Shown here one piece after another: positions 51,298 to 60,926 of a stretch of 64,000 bases of DNA (within the stretch, counting starts at the first letter, position 1; each line of letters begins with the position of its first letter). The notes under the pieces were generated by a model. It was not told the DNA's origin and did no database searches. It saw only the letters and a list, made by a program, of their open reading frames with translations. The translations under genes and the position numbers were made by a program. The stretch comes from Pseudarthrobacter phenanthrenivorans Sphe3. Its GTDB lineage: Bacteria; Actinomycetota; Actinomycetes; Actinomycetales; Micrococcaceae. The stretch spans positions 4,154,001 through 4,218,000 of the forward strand of contig NC_015145.1 of NCBI RefSeq assembly GCF_000189535.1, written 5' to 3'.

Positions 51298-52605
51298 ATG
51301 CCCACAAACGCCCACCGCGTTGCCGTCAGCAATCGGTCTGCAGTCCGTGCCTTCGCCCTGACCGCCGTCATGGGCCTGACCCTGTCCGCTGCGCTAACTT
51401 CCTGCGATGAGCTTGCCGTTGGTTCGGAGGGGCCCGCCGGCAGTTCGATATCCTCAATCCGCAACCTGCCGAAGGTCCCATGGGAAGGTGGTCCGGCCTA
51501 CTGGAACAGGTTCCCCAAGGCCGCTGCAGCGGGTTGGAACGATCCCTCGTTCTTTCCGATTTCCGTGTTCATGGGTAAACCCGAGCACGCTCCCCAGTTG
51601 AAGGCACTCGGCATCAACACCTACATGGGGGCAGAGCATGACGGCTCGCCCCTGTCCGAGGTTACTGGCAGCGGCCTGTTTGTCCTGCCCCAGGACGAAT
51701 GGTCAACGGCGGAAGTCGGCCAGGACCCGCGTGCCGTGGGCTGGTTCGTGTCCGACGAATGTGACATCGGATTGGGCTGCTCGGGCCTGGACGCCGCTGC
51801 CAATCTCCTGGATCAGCAGCAAAAAGTCGACAGGATCCGCGGGCTCAAGGACGGCCGCTTTACGATGGCCAATTACTCAAACGGCGTCCTCGACACCTAC
51901 TGGGCTCAGGGATCAATGGCCGAGCTTATGAAAGTCGTTGATGTCGCCAGTGTGGACAAGTATGCCTACACCAGTCCCTTCGTTGATGATCAGTTAGCCC
52001 ATTCGCCGCATTGGCCAAATGGCGCAGAACCCGCCACTTCCGGCGCGTACGGCTGGCTGGTGGACCGGATGCGGTCTTACCAGGATCCCGTCGGCGCCCA
52101 TCCCAACTGGATATTCATCGAGGCGGCACGGCCTCTCCTTCTGGAGGACGGTTCCCTCACCATTTCCCTGGAGCAGATGGAAGGCGCCGCCTGGTCTGCC
52201 ATCATCCACGAAGCACGAGGCCTGGCATATTTCCAGCACAACAACGGCACCACCTGCGGCTTCTACTCCCTGGTGGAATGTGATGCTGACAGGTTGAAGG
52301 GGATCCGCGCCATCAACGCGGGTATTCAGGCCCTGGCACCGGTCCTGAATACGCAGTCCTACCAATACAGCTTCAACACCACAACGGACACGATGCTCAA
52401 GGAATTCGAGGGATCCGCATACATCTTTGCCGGCATCGGACTCACACACTCGCCAGGCCAAAAGACTTTCACTCTCCCGGCGGGCGTCACGGCCTCTGCT
52501 GTCGAAGTGGTTGGTGAGAACCGGACGTTGGACGTCGCAGACGGGGCGTTCACCGACAACTTCGAGGCTGAATACTCGCATCATACTTACAAATTTTCGC
52601 TGTAA
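51298..52605 (+). CDS. Secreted lipoprotein of unknown function, glycoside-hydrolase-like
   Basis: 435 residues. Signal peptide with lipobox LTSC (near residues 30-33), then a domain with PGGPAYWNRFPKAAAAGWNDPSFFPISVFMGKPEHAPQLKALGINTYMGAEHDGS. The rhythm (GINTYMG, FVSDECDIG, HPNWIFIEA, EQMEGAAWSAIIHEARGLAYFQHN) is that of a TIM-barrel carbohydrate-active enzyme, followed by a C-terminal beta domain (KTFTLPAGVTASAVEVVGENRTLDV). No named family recognised. ATG 51298 has GGAG at correct spacing. It closes the polysaccharide operon after a 97-bp gap, so may trim or modify the polymer. Confidence 0.8.
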   Translation: MPTNAHRVAVSNRSAVRAFALTAVMGLTLSAALTSCDELAVGSEGPAGSSISSIRNLPKVPWEGGPAYWNRFPKAAAAGWNDPSFFPISVFMGKPEHAPQLKALGINTYMGAEHDGSPLSEVTGSGLFVLPQDEWSTAEVGQDPRAVGWFVSDECDIGLGCSGLDAAANLLDQQQKVDRIRGLKDGRFTMANYSNGVLDTYWAQGSMAELMKVVDVASVDKYAYTSPFVDDQLAHSPHWPNGAEPATSGAYGWLVDRMRSYQDPVGAHPNWIFIEAARPLLLEDGSLTISLEQMEGAAWSAIIHEARGLAYFQHNNGTTCGFYSLVECDADRLKGIRAINAGIQALAPVLNTQSYQYSFNTTTDTMLKEFEGSAYIFAGIGLTHSPGQKTFTLPAGVTASAVEVVGENRTLDVADGAFTDNFEAEYSHHTYKFSL

Positions 52606-52627
52606 GTCCCGATCCCCCGGGCTGCCT

Positions 52628-55366
52628 TCAGTGAAGGTCAGGACGGCTTGAGTCGTCCCGCTCCCATGCGGTACCACCGGGCCGGGCCTGACGTCCAAGG
52701 AGGGCGAAGGCAGCGTAGACGGCCGCATCAAACACCGATCCTGGCGTCTTGGCGGACCCAAGCAGTTGGCGGACGGTCCTCCCTGTAGCGGCGCCCGGCA
52801 TTGCGCGTAATTCGCTGTTGCCTCTGTAGACCCGTCGCAGGACAGCAATAAGAGCCCGCGTGGACCGGGGTGTGCGGATGATGACTGGTGGACACGGAAG
52901 GACGGTCTTTTCAGAACTGTCAAAGAGGCGGTCGATGTAGCAGTCGTCGGCGATGACTGGGGGAAATTCGCCAAATCTCTCGTGACCCCTGCGATTCAGT
53001 CCGTAGACTCCTGCTCCCCACATTGATTCCGAAGCCTTCGGCAGGCGGTTTCGGGCACGGTAGTAGGCCCGCACCGGCCAGCTCGCACCATCTGTGTTGT
53101 ACGTGAACTGAGGACGCGCGCATTGAATGGTTCCGTCCCCGGCCAGCTGTTCGAACGTGGCACTGAGTGCTTCGGCGGGCAACTCGATGTCCGCGTCAAG
53201 GTATACCCGTGGCCACAGTGTTGCCGCACGGTCTCCCGCGTTCAGTGCCGCGACCTTTGATGCCTCAGTGATGCGGACGACTTGGACGCCAGCAAACGAT
53301 TTCGCTATTGCTTCCGTCCCGTCCGTGCACGCGTTGCACGCGACAATCACTTCCACAGCGCCGCTTGCCAGCGGGATGGCCAATGCCTTCAGCGTCCGCC
53401 GCAGGACGGCCTCTTCGTTGTGTGCCGGTATGATGACTGCCCCAGTCGGAAACCCTCCTCGGCTCGTTGCGGTCGCCGGATAGCGCGTGGCATGTGGCAG
53501 CTGCTCCCATAGCCGTTCCCGGGTTGCAACAGAAAGGATTTCCTTGCCTCCCGGCAACGGTGAACGCAGCAGGGCTGCGAGCATGACGGCGGCCTGAAAT
53601 CCGCAAGCGTAACCCGCCGAATGGAACTTCCGCACATATCTGATGCGGTTAACGGTCATCAGGGCGTCAAGCGCGAACGAACTGCCCGAACCTCCCCGGC
53701 TGTGCTCCATCCGTGCCAGCGGTTCGAACCAGACAGTGGCTCCCGCCTCTCGGACCCGCCTTAAATAGTCCGTTTCTTCGGAGTACAGGAAATATTCTTC
53801 CTCCCAGTTCCCCACCAGCCCGGCCACCTCATGCCGGATCAGAAGAGCTGCTCCAGTTGCCCAGTCGATCTTATGGGCATGAAGGTAGCTTTCTGGATCA
53901 GAATCCATCTCGGATAACCAGGCTGGACGCCCCGGGAGCTTGCTTCCCAGCAGTGCATCTCCGATAGCCCGGGAAACACTCGGCTCCCGACGCAGCGAAG
54001 GGTAGACCGTGCCGTCATCATCGAACAACAACGGGACCACAACACCGGCCCCGGACAATGCCATCCTGTCCCGAAGCGCCCGCACCGATCCGCGCACCAC
54101 CCGCATGTCTGGGTTGAGTATCAGATAAGCATCGGTGGCACCTGCCTTTTCAACGGCTGCATTGATTGCAGCGGCGTAACCCAGGTTTCCCCCTGTCGGG
54201 AAGGCGAAGACATCAGTCTGATCTTTTAGAGCGGAAAGAGTGGACGGTGAGGGGGAGTTGTCCGCAACAATTACCTTGATGGATTGGTCCGCTGTCTCCG
54301 GGCGCAGACTTTCGAGGAGCGCAGCGATATCCTTTTCGCTGTTGTAGGTGACTACCAGAACGGCAACGTCGGTATGCTCATCCGTCCCCGAGAACCCCCG
54401 CACACGCCCGGGGATCGCAACTGAAACTTGCTCCGCCCATGCCTGCATGAACTTTCCCGAGCGGGCACCGCCCGTCAAGCTTTCTTGGTGGCCCGCACGG
54501 CTGCACCGCCGGAGTTTCAGGTAGGCTTCCGGCCCGTCAACCAGGTAGCGGCGCGCGAGCCGCCTGGGCTCCAGGGCAAGTCGCCAGGCCCATTCCAAAC
54601 CAGCGTCACTGACACGGGCGGGAGCCCTGCGCACTCGCCCTGCAAGAAAGTCCACTACGGCGCCGAAGGCGAGCAGCACCTTCGCACCCGTCAGCTGGCC
54701 GAACTCTGAGATCCAGAGTTCTTGGCGGGGCTTGCCCAGGCACACAACCAGGACGTCCGTCCCCGCTTTCGAAATTTCGGCCGCTAGGGCGTGGGAGGCC
54801 GCGGCGTCCGCGAGCGAACTGCGTTCAGGAGCCCAAAGACCGGACACGGTGAGGCCGGGATGGTCCTCGGTGAACTTTTCGCGTATCAAGTCGTGGCACG
54901 CCCCAGTCCCCCCAACGATTCCCACCCTCAGTCCAGCCGTTTCAGCGACGTCCAGCAGCGGCAGAATGAGGTCACTTCCGGAGAGCCGCGGCCACTTCCG
55001 CTCAGTGATCATCTCAGCCTGGGAGACGAGCGGGGAGCCATCCAGGAGCGTGAGCCATTCCACTGACGCCTGGTGGTCCAAGGTATCGGCCCACCGGCCG
55101 CCCTGACCAAAGTGCTTCACATGATCAAGGTTCGCGGAGGCAACAGCCAGTGGTCGACTTCCGCCGTCCCGTGCCCTGTCAATGATGATCTTCAGCGCCT
55201 GTTCGCGTTCCAGCAATTTGACGGGAACGCCCCCCAGCGTCACCTCTTCGCCGAACTTGCCCTGCGTGGCCGGTCCGGCTTCCCTGGTTGCGACTTGGTG
55301 AGGGCGTTCAGGCCGCAGGAGTGCTGCGGCCTGAACGAGGCTTCGAAGAGAGGCTAATTCGGTCAT
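52628..55366 (-). CDS. Three-domain glycosyltransferase fusion: WecG/TagA + GT2 + GT2
   Basis: 912 residues. Domain 1, about 45-290: WecG/TagA/CpsF family with VASANLDHV, VGIVGGTGA, LGKPRQELWI (210-219) and FGAVVDFLAGRVRRAP. Domain 2, about 333-600: GT2 with VLVVTYNS, NLGYAAAIN and LNPD motifs and YSEETDYLRRVREAG, as in rhamnosyltransferases. Domain 3, about 640-850: GT2 with VIIPAHNE and DAD (724-726). No membrane anchor. It follows the giant secreted-protein gene by 43 bp, both transcribed leftward, with AGGA as ribosome-binding site. It may add three consecutive sugars. Confidence 0.92.
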   Translation of the reverse strand: MTELASLRSLVQAAALLRPERPHQVATREAGPATQGKFGEEVTLGGVPVKLLEREQALKIIIDRARDGGSRPLAVASANLDHVKHFGQGGRWADTLDHQASVEWLTLLDGSPLVSQAEMITERKWPRLSGSDLILPLLDVAETAGLRVGIVGGTGACHDLIREKFTEDHPGLTVSGLWAPERSSLADAAASHALAAEISKAGTDVLVVCLGKPRQELWISEFGQLTGAKVLLAFGAVVDFLAGRVRRAPARVSDAGLEWAWRLALEPRRLARRYLVDGPEAYLKLRRCSRAGHQESLTGGARSGKFMQAWAEQVSVAIPGRVRGFSGTDEHTDVAVLVVTYNSEKDIAALLESLRPETADQSIKVIVADNSPSPSTLSALKDQTDVFAFPTGGNLGYAAAINAAVEKAGATDAYLILNPDMRVVRGSVRALRDRMALSGAGVVVPLLFDDDGTVYPSLRREPSVSRAIGDALLGSKLPGRPAWLSEMDSDPESYLHAHKIDWATGAALLIRHEVAGLVGNWEEEYFLYSEETDYLRRVREAGATVWFEPLARMEHSRGGSGSSFALDALMTVNRIRYVRKFHSAGYACGFQAAVMLAALLRSPLPGGKEILSVATRERLWEQLPHATRYPATATSRGGFPTGAVIIPAHNEEAVLRRTLKALAIPLASGAVEVIVACNACTDGTEAIAKSFAGVQVVRITEASKVAALNAGDRAATLWPRVYLDADIELPAEALSATFEQLAGDGTIQCARPQFTYNTDGASWPVRAYYRARNRLPKASESMWGAGVYGLNRRGHERFGEFPPVIADDCYIDRLFDSSEKTVLPCPPVIIRTPRSTRALIAVLRRVYRGNSELRAMPGAATGRTVRQLLGSAKTPGSVFDAAVYAAFALLGRQARPGGTAWERDDSSRPDLH

Positions 55367-55409
55367 AAGGTCCTACCTTTCGTGAATGCTCAAGGTCCCT
55401 TGTCCATGG

Positions 55410-58400
55410 CTACGAACGGGTGAAAACGACGTCGACCCAGTAGTTAGTGTTTTTGAAGCTTTCCGTTGGGAAGGCCGAACTGCCGTAGCGATAGACGCCG
55501 TTTGCTCCGTCGACCCCACTGGCCAGCCCGTGCAACGGTGGGTTGTCCGCCGATGCACCGCTGAAGTAGTCCTTAGTCGAGGAATAAAAGCCCAGAGGTG
55601 CGTGGTAGGAAACCACGTAGGTGGTGTTTGCAGTGATCGCAACAGGTGTAGCAAACAGCGCCTGCTGCCAGCCGGAGCCGGTCTCGCCGGTGAAGGTAAC
55701 GGACGCGAGCAAGGCTCCAGTTGAGGACCATAAATGTCCGGTATGCGTACCCGTGTTGGAACTTCCCTTGAAGAACCGGACTCCCGTTACGGTCCCGGCA
55801 ACATCGGAACGGAACTTCATGCCCACTTCCACGGCTTTCCTGTCATTCGAGTTGGGCACGGCTGGAACGGCGGCGGGACTAAAAACGCTGCAGGGACAGG
55901 CTGCAGGCGCAGCCTTGGTCTTGAACGCCCAGGAGTAAGGCGCAGTCATTGCCGTACCGGCGGAATTCGTCGCACCGCTGACGGTGGCCGTGAAAACGGT
56001 GCCGAAGGCCAGCGCCGCTGCCGGCGAGAATGTGGCTGTGTTCGTAGCCGAATCGTAGGCGGTTGACCCGGGTACGGCAGTTCCGGCGGCATCGGTCAGA
56101 CTGAAGACCACCGAAGACCCCGTCACCGGTTGTTCGAAGGTTGCCGTCGGCCGCACGCGCTCAGATACGTCCATTGCGTTGTTTGCTGGTGAAACGGCAG
56201 CCACCGCCGGCGCTGCTCCTGATGCGCTGGCGTTGAAGACGACATCCACCCAGTAGTTCGTGCTGTTGAAGCTGTCTGTGGGAAACGCCGTCGCATCATA
56301 ACGGTAGACGCCATTTGGTCCGTCGGTTCCATTCGAGAGGCCATGCAGGGGTGCCCGGTCAACGGAGGAAGCGAAGTATCCACTGCTCGATGAATAGAAT
56401 CCGTTGGGTGCGAAGTATGAAACCACGTAGGTGGTGTTGGCAGCAATCGGAACGGGTGATGAGAAGAGCGCCTGCTGCCATCCGCTTGCCGTTTCTCCTG
56501 CGAACGTCACCGATGCCAGGAGTGTTCCTGTCGATGACCAGAGGTGTCCGGTATGCGTCCCCGTGTTCTGTTCACCTTTGTAGAACCGTACGCCGGCAAC
56601 GGTGCCGGCAGTATCAGAGCGGAACTTCATCCCGAGTTCCACGGCATTGTTATCCGCGGTTGAGATCGTGGCCGGTACGGCATCCGGACTGAACACTGTG
56701 CATGGACAGGAGGCGGGCGCTGACGCCGTCGAAAAAGTCCAGGAGTAGGGTGCGCTCATGCTTTGCCCGCTGGAATTCGTCGCCCCACTGACTGTCGCGG
56801 TGTAGGTGGTGCTGTAGCTGAGTGCGGCGCCTGGCGTGAACGTGGCGGTGGCTGTTGCCGCGTCGTAAGCCACGGTCCCGGAAATTGCCGCGCCGGCAGC
56901 GTCCTTCAACGTGAAGACAATGGAGGACGCGCTCACGCCCTGGTTGAACGTCGCAGCCGGTGCCACCGCAACAGCCACATTCGTAGCGTTGTTTGCCGGG
57001 TTGGCAGAAGATACGGCCGGCAGTATGGCGGCCGCGGTAGTGGTGAAGGACCAGGCGTAGGGCGCACCCATGGTTTGACCGGTGGCGTTGGTGGCACCAC
57101 TGACTGTTGCCGTGTACGCAGTGCTGTAGGAGAGCGAGGTGGAAGGCGTCAAGGTCATCGTGTTTGTGGCGGCGTCGTAGGACGTGGATCCGGTTATGCT
57201 CGCGCCGGCTGGGTCCTTCAGGGTGAACACGACCGAGGATGCCGTCACCGGTTGGTCGAAGGTGGCCGTCGGATTCACCTGCACTGCAACACCCGTGGCA
57301 CCGCTGGCAGGTGTAACTTTCGTTACAGATGGGGCCGTCCCACTTGCCGTCGTGCTGAACACCACGTCGACCCAATAGTTCGTATTGTTGTAACTGTCCG
57401 TAGGAAATGCCGAGTTTCCATAACGGTAGACGCCGTTGGACCCGTCGACGCCGCTTGCCAAGCCATGTAGCGGCGCGCGGTCTGCGGAAGTGCCGAAAAA
57501 TCCGGTGTTCGCCGCGTAGTGGCCGTTCGGTGCGTGATAGGAAACCACGTACGTTGTATTTGCGGTGATATTTACCGGGGCCGAGAAGTTGGCTTGCTGC
57601 CAGCCTGTCGCCGTCTCGCCCGTGAACGTGACAGACGCCAGGAGCGTTCCGGTAACGGACCAAAGATGGCCGGTATGTGTGCCCGTGTTGCCGCTGCCCT
57701 TGTAGAACCGAACCCCGGTGACAGCCCCCGCCACGTCTGAACGGAACTTCATTCCTAGCTCAACGGCATTGGCATCACCGTCGGCTGGCACAGCAGGGAC
57801 CGAAGTCGGACTGAACACGGTACACGGGCAGCTCGCGGGCGCGGCAGCAGTAGCGAACGTCCAGGAATACGGCGCCGCCATCGCCAATCCGGAGGCGTTC
57901 GTGGCACCGCTGACTGTCGCGGTGTATCCCGTGCTGTAGGCAAGGGCGACGGAGGGACTAAACACGGCGGTGTTTGAGCCCGCGTCATAAGTTACGGAGC
58001 CTACGACGGTTGTACCGGCCGCGTCCTTCAGCCCGAAAACCACTGAGGAACCGGAGACCGCCTGATCAAAGGTCGCTGTCGGTTTGGTGCTGACGGCCGC
58101 GTCCGATGTACTGCTCATGGGCGACACGGATGACACTGTCGGAGCGGTTGGAGTCGCGGCAGTCGTGAACGTCCACGAGTACGGGGCAGTCATCGTCTGT
58201 CCGGAAGCATTGGTGACTCCACTGACGGTGGCAGTGTACGTAACCGCGTACTTCAAGGCATTAGCCGGGGTAAATGTACTGGTATTAGTTGCCGCGTTGT
58301 ATGCCTGCGTACCGCTTACGACAACCCCGGCAGAATCCTTCAGCGTGAAAACCACCGATGAATCGGTCACCGGCTGGTTGAACGTCGCCGTCGGCTTGAC

Positions 58401-60926
58401 ATCGAGAGCGACTCCGGAGGTGTTATTGGGAGGTGACACTGATGAAACCGCCGGGGCCACCGCCTGTGACGGCGTGAATGAAACATCAAGCCAGTAGTAC
58501 TCTGCGTCAAAAATCTGGTCGGGGAAACTGGATGTGGAGTTGTAGCGGTAGAAGCCGTTCGGCGATCCTGGAGTACTCCTGGTGAAGTGCAATGGAGAAC
58601 TGTCCGTGCTGTTCGATCCACCGGACGGAGATGGGTTGTTGTAAAAGTAGCCAGGATCTTGGGCATAATGTCCGGCCGGGGCGAAATAGGAAACCACATA
58701 GTTGGTTTTCGCAGTAATGGTCAAGGGCGGCGATAAGGTGGCAGTTTGCCAGCCGGAGGCGGTCTCACCGGTGAATGTGGCGGTCGCCAACCTTTGCCCC
58801 GACTCGCTCCATACGTTGCCGATGTGGGTGCCGGTGTTCTTGGCGGACTTGTAGAACCGCACTGCACTGACGGTTCCTGGGACGTCGGAGTAAAACTTCG
58901 CGCCAAGCTCAATCGACCCCGGATCCCCAGCGTCCGCGCTTACTGGGGTGACATTTGCTCCCACGAGCGAGCAGGGGCAGGAAACACTCACAGCATTCCC
59001 TGAGGAAACCGGTCCTATGTTGCCGCTGTCATCCACGGCCCGGGATCGCAGCACTGAAGTGGGGCTACCGTGCGCATTCCACGTATAGGTCCAGTTTGTA
59101 GTCCCATTAGCGCGGCGCCAAGTTGTTCCTCCGTCCGTGGAGACTTCCACTCCAGCCACAGCGCCGCCGACGTCAGCGGCGGTCCCTGAAACCGTGACGA
59201 TGGTGCCGTCGGCAACTGTCGACCCTGCGGCCGGTGAAACCACTTGGGACGTCGGGGCCGTGACGTCGTTTGACGCCAGTGCTGCAGAGAGGCCTGAAAC
59301 CAGAGTTGCAGGCTGAGTCCGCATGTCAGCGAACAGATTTACGGTGGCCTGTTGCATGTTGCGGTCCACAGGCTTACCAGTGGTGTACCCGTCGAGGCCC
59401 CAGGACCATTGGACCGTTCCTGATCCGAAGACCAGGGCACCGCTGCCCGCCTTGTACAACGTCATATTGTGAGTCGCGGGCTGACCGGGCAGAACGGTAG
59501 AGCCGTAGTCGGTAAAAATTTCAGCGGAAGTACTATTCGTATGAGACAGCCGGAAGGCACCCGGTGGACGGAAGCCGTTGTCCGCGTCAATGTCCCACTC
59601 GTAGCCCAGCGTCCCCAATCCGTCTCCGAGGGTCACCACGGAACCGTCAGCCATACCTGGGATGGAGGTACCCCGCCAGAACCGAAGTTGTTTGAATGCT
59701 GAGGGGACATCGATGTCCGCCGTCCCGGAATTGACCAAAAAGTACTGCCCGGTCAGGGAGTTCTCTGGTTTCCCTCCGCCGGTGGCCGTGCCATACCGAG
59801 GATCGCGCCAAGTGCCCGTCCAGGAAACCGGATCAGTAGGGCCGTTGAAGTGGGTGTCCTTGTAGGAGACCAGGGTCCGTCCGGCGGTGCTGGTCCCGTC
59901 GGCACTCGGTTCCCAGCGGGTTTTCCAGAACATCTCATTGCCGCTAAAGAACGCAAGATGCACGCCGGCATCGCGCGCCGCCTCCACGTTGGACCGCTGC
60001 TCAGCGGACCAATACTCGTCGTGGCCCACTGACAAAAATGCCTTGTGGTTCAGCAGTAGCGGCGCCTTGGTGGCCACATCCAAACCGCTCATATAGCTCA
60101 CGTCGTAGCCGTTGGCCTCCAGGAAACGGATCATGGGATATTCGGCGTACATCAGCCAACTGCGGCCCTGGTCATCCAACGCCGAGTTGAACGGCCTGTT
60201 GTAGGACACCTTGTATGCGGCTTTGTAGGCAAGCGGGTTACCGGCCGGGCAAGCAACCGTGCACTGGTAGAGGCTGTTGCCGCCATAAGTGTTATAGGCC
60301 TGCCATGTAGTGTCGGACGTCTGGAACAGCATGTCGGATTTGGCAGCGTCATCACGCACCACGAACGGAATTACGCTTGCTCCGCTGTTGTCCGTCCGGA
60401 CCAGGCGGGCAAGGTACACGCCGGAAACCGCGGCAGCCGGAACCGGCCAGGACGCGGACACACCCCAGTTGCCGCAGTCGATCAGGCCGGTGGCGGAAAA
60501 AGTGGCGCAGTTGGGCTGGTTTTGCGGCAACGGAACGGAGGGAAGGATGTTTGCGGCAACCTTGCGCGCCCCGAGCCCCTGGTAGTAGCCCAAGCGGTAA
60601 ATATCGATCCGGTAGGCAGAGGCAGTGGTCTTGACCTTGAAGGTGACAGTTTGGCCCACGTTCACGCTCATTGACGTGGCATATCCCTGGATGGTGCTGT
60701 CTCCCGCACCGGTCACGCGCCATTCGCTGGCCGGGCTCCCCGGCTGGGTATTCTCGCAGGCCACCTTGCTGACCACGGGCGCATCACAGGGCCCGGCGGC
60801 CCGGGCCGGCGGCAGCCACGAGGGGTCCACTGCCATCGAAAACATGGAGGCCAGAAGGGCGAGAACCAGTGCAGGTACCCAGCGTCGGACGATCCAGCGG
60901 GGGAGGATTCCAGGTGCAGACGTCAT
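55410..60926 (-). CDS. Giant secreted protein: dimethylformamidase-like domain, Ig-like repeats and four DUF4082 domains
   Basis: 1838 residues. Signal peptide to about residue 43 (ARA-AGP). N-terminal region to about 540 resembles the large-subunit C-terminal domain of N,N-dimethylformamidase (VGHDEYWSAEQRSNVEAARDAGVHLAFFSGNEMFWKTRWE). A bacterial Ig-like domain follows, then DUF4082-1, Ig, Ig, DUF4082-2, Ig, Ig, DUF4082-3, Ig, DUF4082-4. Each DUF4082 is preceded by a CPC motif. The Ig units are Big_5-type (SSVVFTLKDAAG ... YSTTYTATVSGATNASGQ). ATG 60926 with GGAG eight bases upstream. Ends without a wall-sorting signal. Probably an extracellular matrix or glycan-associated protein; catalytic activity of the N-terminal domain is unproven. 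Confidence 0.88.
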   Translation of the reverse strand: MTSAPGILPRWIVRRWVPALVLALLASMFSMAVDPSWLPPARAAGPCDAPVVSKVACENTQPGSPASEWRVTGAGDSTIQGYATSMSVNVGQTVTFKVKTTASAYRIDIYRLGYYQGLGARKVAANILPSVPLPQNQPNCATFSATGLIDCGNWGVSASWPVPAAAVSGVYLARLVRTDNSGASVIPFVVRDDAAKSDMLFQTSDTTWQAYNTYGGNSLYQCTVACPAGNPLAYKAAYKVSYNRPFNSALDDQGRSWLMYAEYPMIRFLEANGYDVSYMSGLDVATKAPLLLNHKAFLSVGHDEYWSAEQRSNVEAARDAGVHLAFFSGNEMFWKTRWEPSADGTSTAGRTLVSYKDTHFNGPTDPVSWTGTWRDPRYGTATGGGKPENSLTGQYFLVNSGTADIDVPSAFKQLRFWRGTSIPGMADGSVVTLGDGLGTLGYEWDIDADNGFRPPGAFRLSHTNSTSAEIFTDYGSTVLPGQPATHNMTLYKAGSGALVFGSGTVQWSWGLDGYTTGKPVDRNMQQATVNLFADMRTQPATLVSGLSAALASNDVTAPTSQVVSPAAGSTVADGTIVTVSGTAADVGGAVAGVEVSTDGGTTWRRANGTTNWTYTWNAHGSPTSVLRSRAVDDSGNIGPVSSGNAVSVSCPCSLVGANVTPVSADAGDPGSIELGAKFYSDVPGTVSAVRFYKSAKNTGTHIGNVWSESGQRLATATFTGETASGWQTATLSPPLTITAKTNYVVSYFAPAGHYAQDPGYFYNNPSPSGGSNSTDSSPLHFTRSTPGSPNGFYRYNSTSSFPDQIFDAEYYWLDVSFTPSQAVAPAVSSVSPPNNTSGVALDVKPTATFNQPVTDSSVVFTLKDSAGVVVSGTQAYNAATNTSTFTPANALKYAVTYTATVSGVTNASGQTMTAPYSWTFTTAATPTAPTVSSVSPMSSTSDAAVSTKPTATFDQAVSGSSVVFGLKDAAGTTVVGSVTYDAGSNTAVFSPSVALAYSTGYTATVSGATNASGLAMAAPYSWTFATAAAPASCPCTVFSPTSVPAVPADGDANAVELGMKFRSDVAGAVTGVRFYKGSGNTGTHTGHLWSVTGTLLASVTFTGETATGWQQANFSAPVNITANTTYVVSYHAPNGHYAANTGFFGTSADRAPLHGLASGVDGSNGVYRYGNSAFPTDSYNNTNYWVDVVFSTTASGTAPSVTKVTPASGATGVAVQVNPTATFDQPVTASSVVFTLKDPAGASITGSTSYDAATNTMTLTPSTSLSYSTAYTATVSGATNATGQTMGAPYAWSFTTTAAAILPAVSSANPANNATNVAVAVAPAATFNQGVSASSIVFTLKDAAGAAISGTVAYDAATATATFTPGAALSYSTTYTATVSGATNSSGQSMSAPYSWTFSTASAPASCPCTVFSPDAVPATISTADNNAVELGMKFRSDTAGTVAGVRFYKGEQNTGTHTGHLWSSTGTLLASVTFAGETASGWQQALFSSPVPIAANTTYVVSYFAPNGFYSSSSGYFASSVDRAPLHGLSNGTDGPNGVYRYDATAFPTDSFNSTNYWVDVVFNASASGAAPAVAAVSPANNAMDVSERVRPTATFEQPVTGSSVVFSLTDAAGTAVPGSTAYDSATNTATFSPAAALAFGTVFTATVSGATNSAGTAMTAPYSWAFKTKAAPAACPCSVFSPAAVPAVPNSNDRKAVEVGMKFRSDVAGTVTGVRFFKGSSNTGTHTGHLWSSTGALLASVTFTGETGSGWQQALFATPVAITANTTYVVSYHAPLGFYSSTKDYFSGASADNPPLHGLASGVDGANGVYRYGSSAFPTESFKNTNYWVDVVFTRS
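55413..58983 (-). repeat. Four DUF4082 and five Big_5 Ig-like repeat units within the giant gene
   Basis: Approximate positions on the minus strand: DUF4082-1 58983-58475, Ig 58450-58155, Ig 58145-57850, DUF4082-2 57838-57355, Ig 57340-57035, Ig 57020-56715, DUF4082-3 56710-56235, Ig 56215-55915, DUF4082-4 55900-55413. Shared cores include KFRSDVAG, NTGTHTGHLWS, LLASVTFTGET and NTTYVVSY. The first DUF4082 is more divergent and has a longer loop. Confidence 0.85.
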
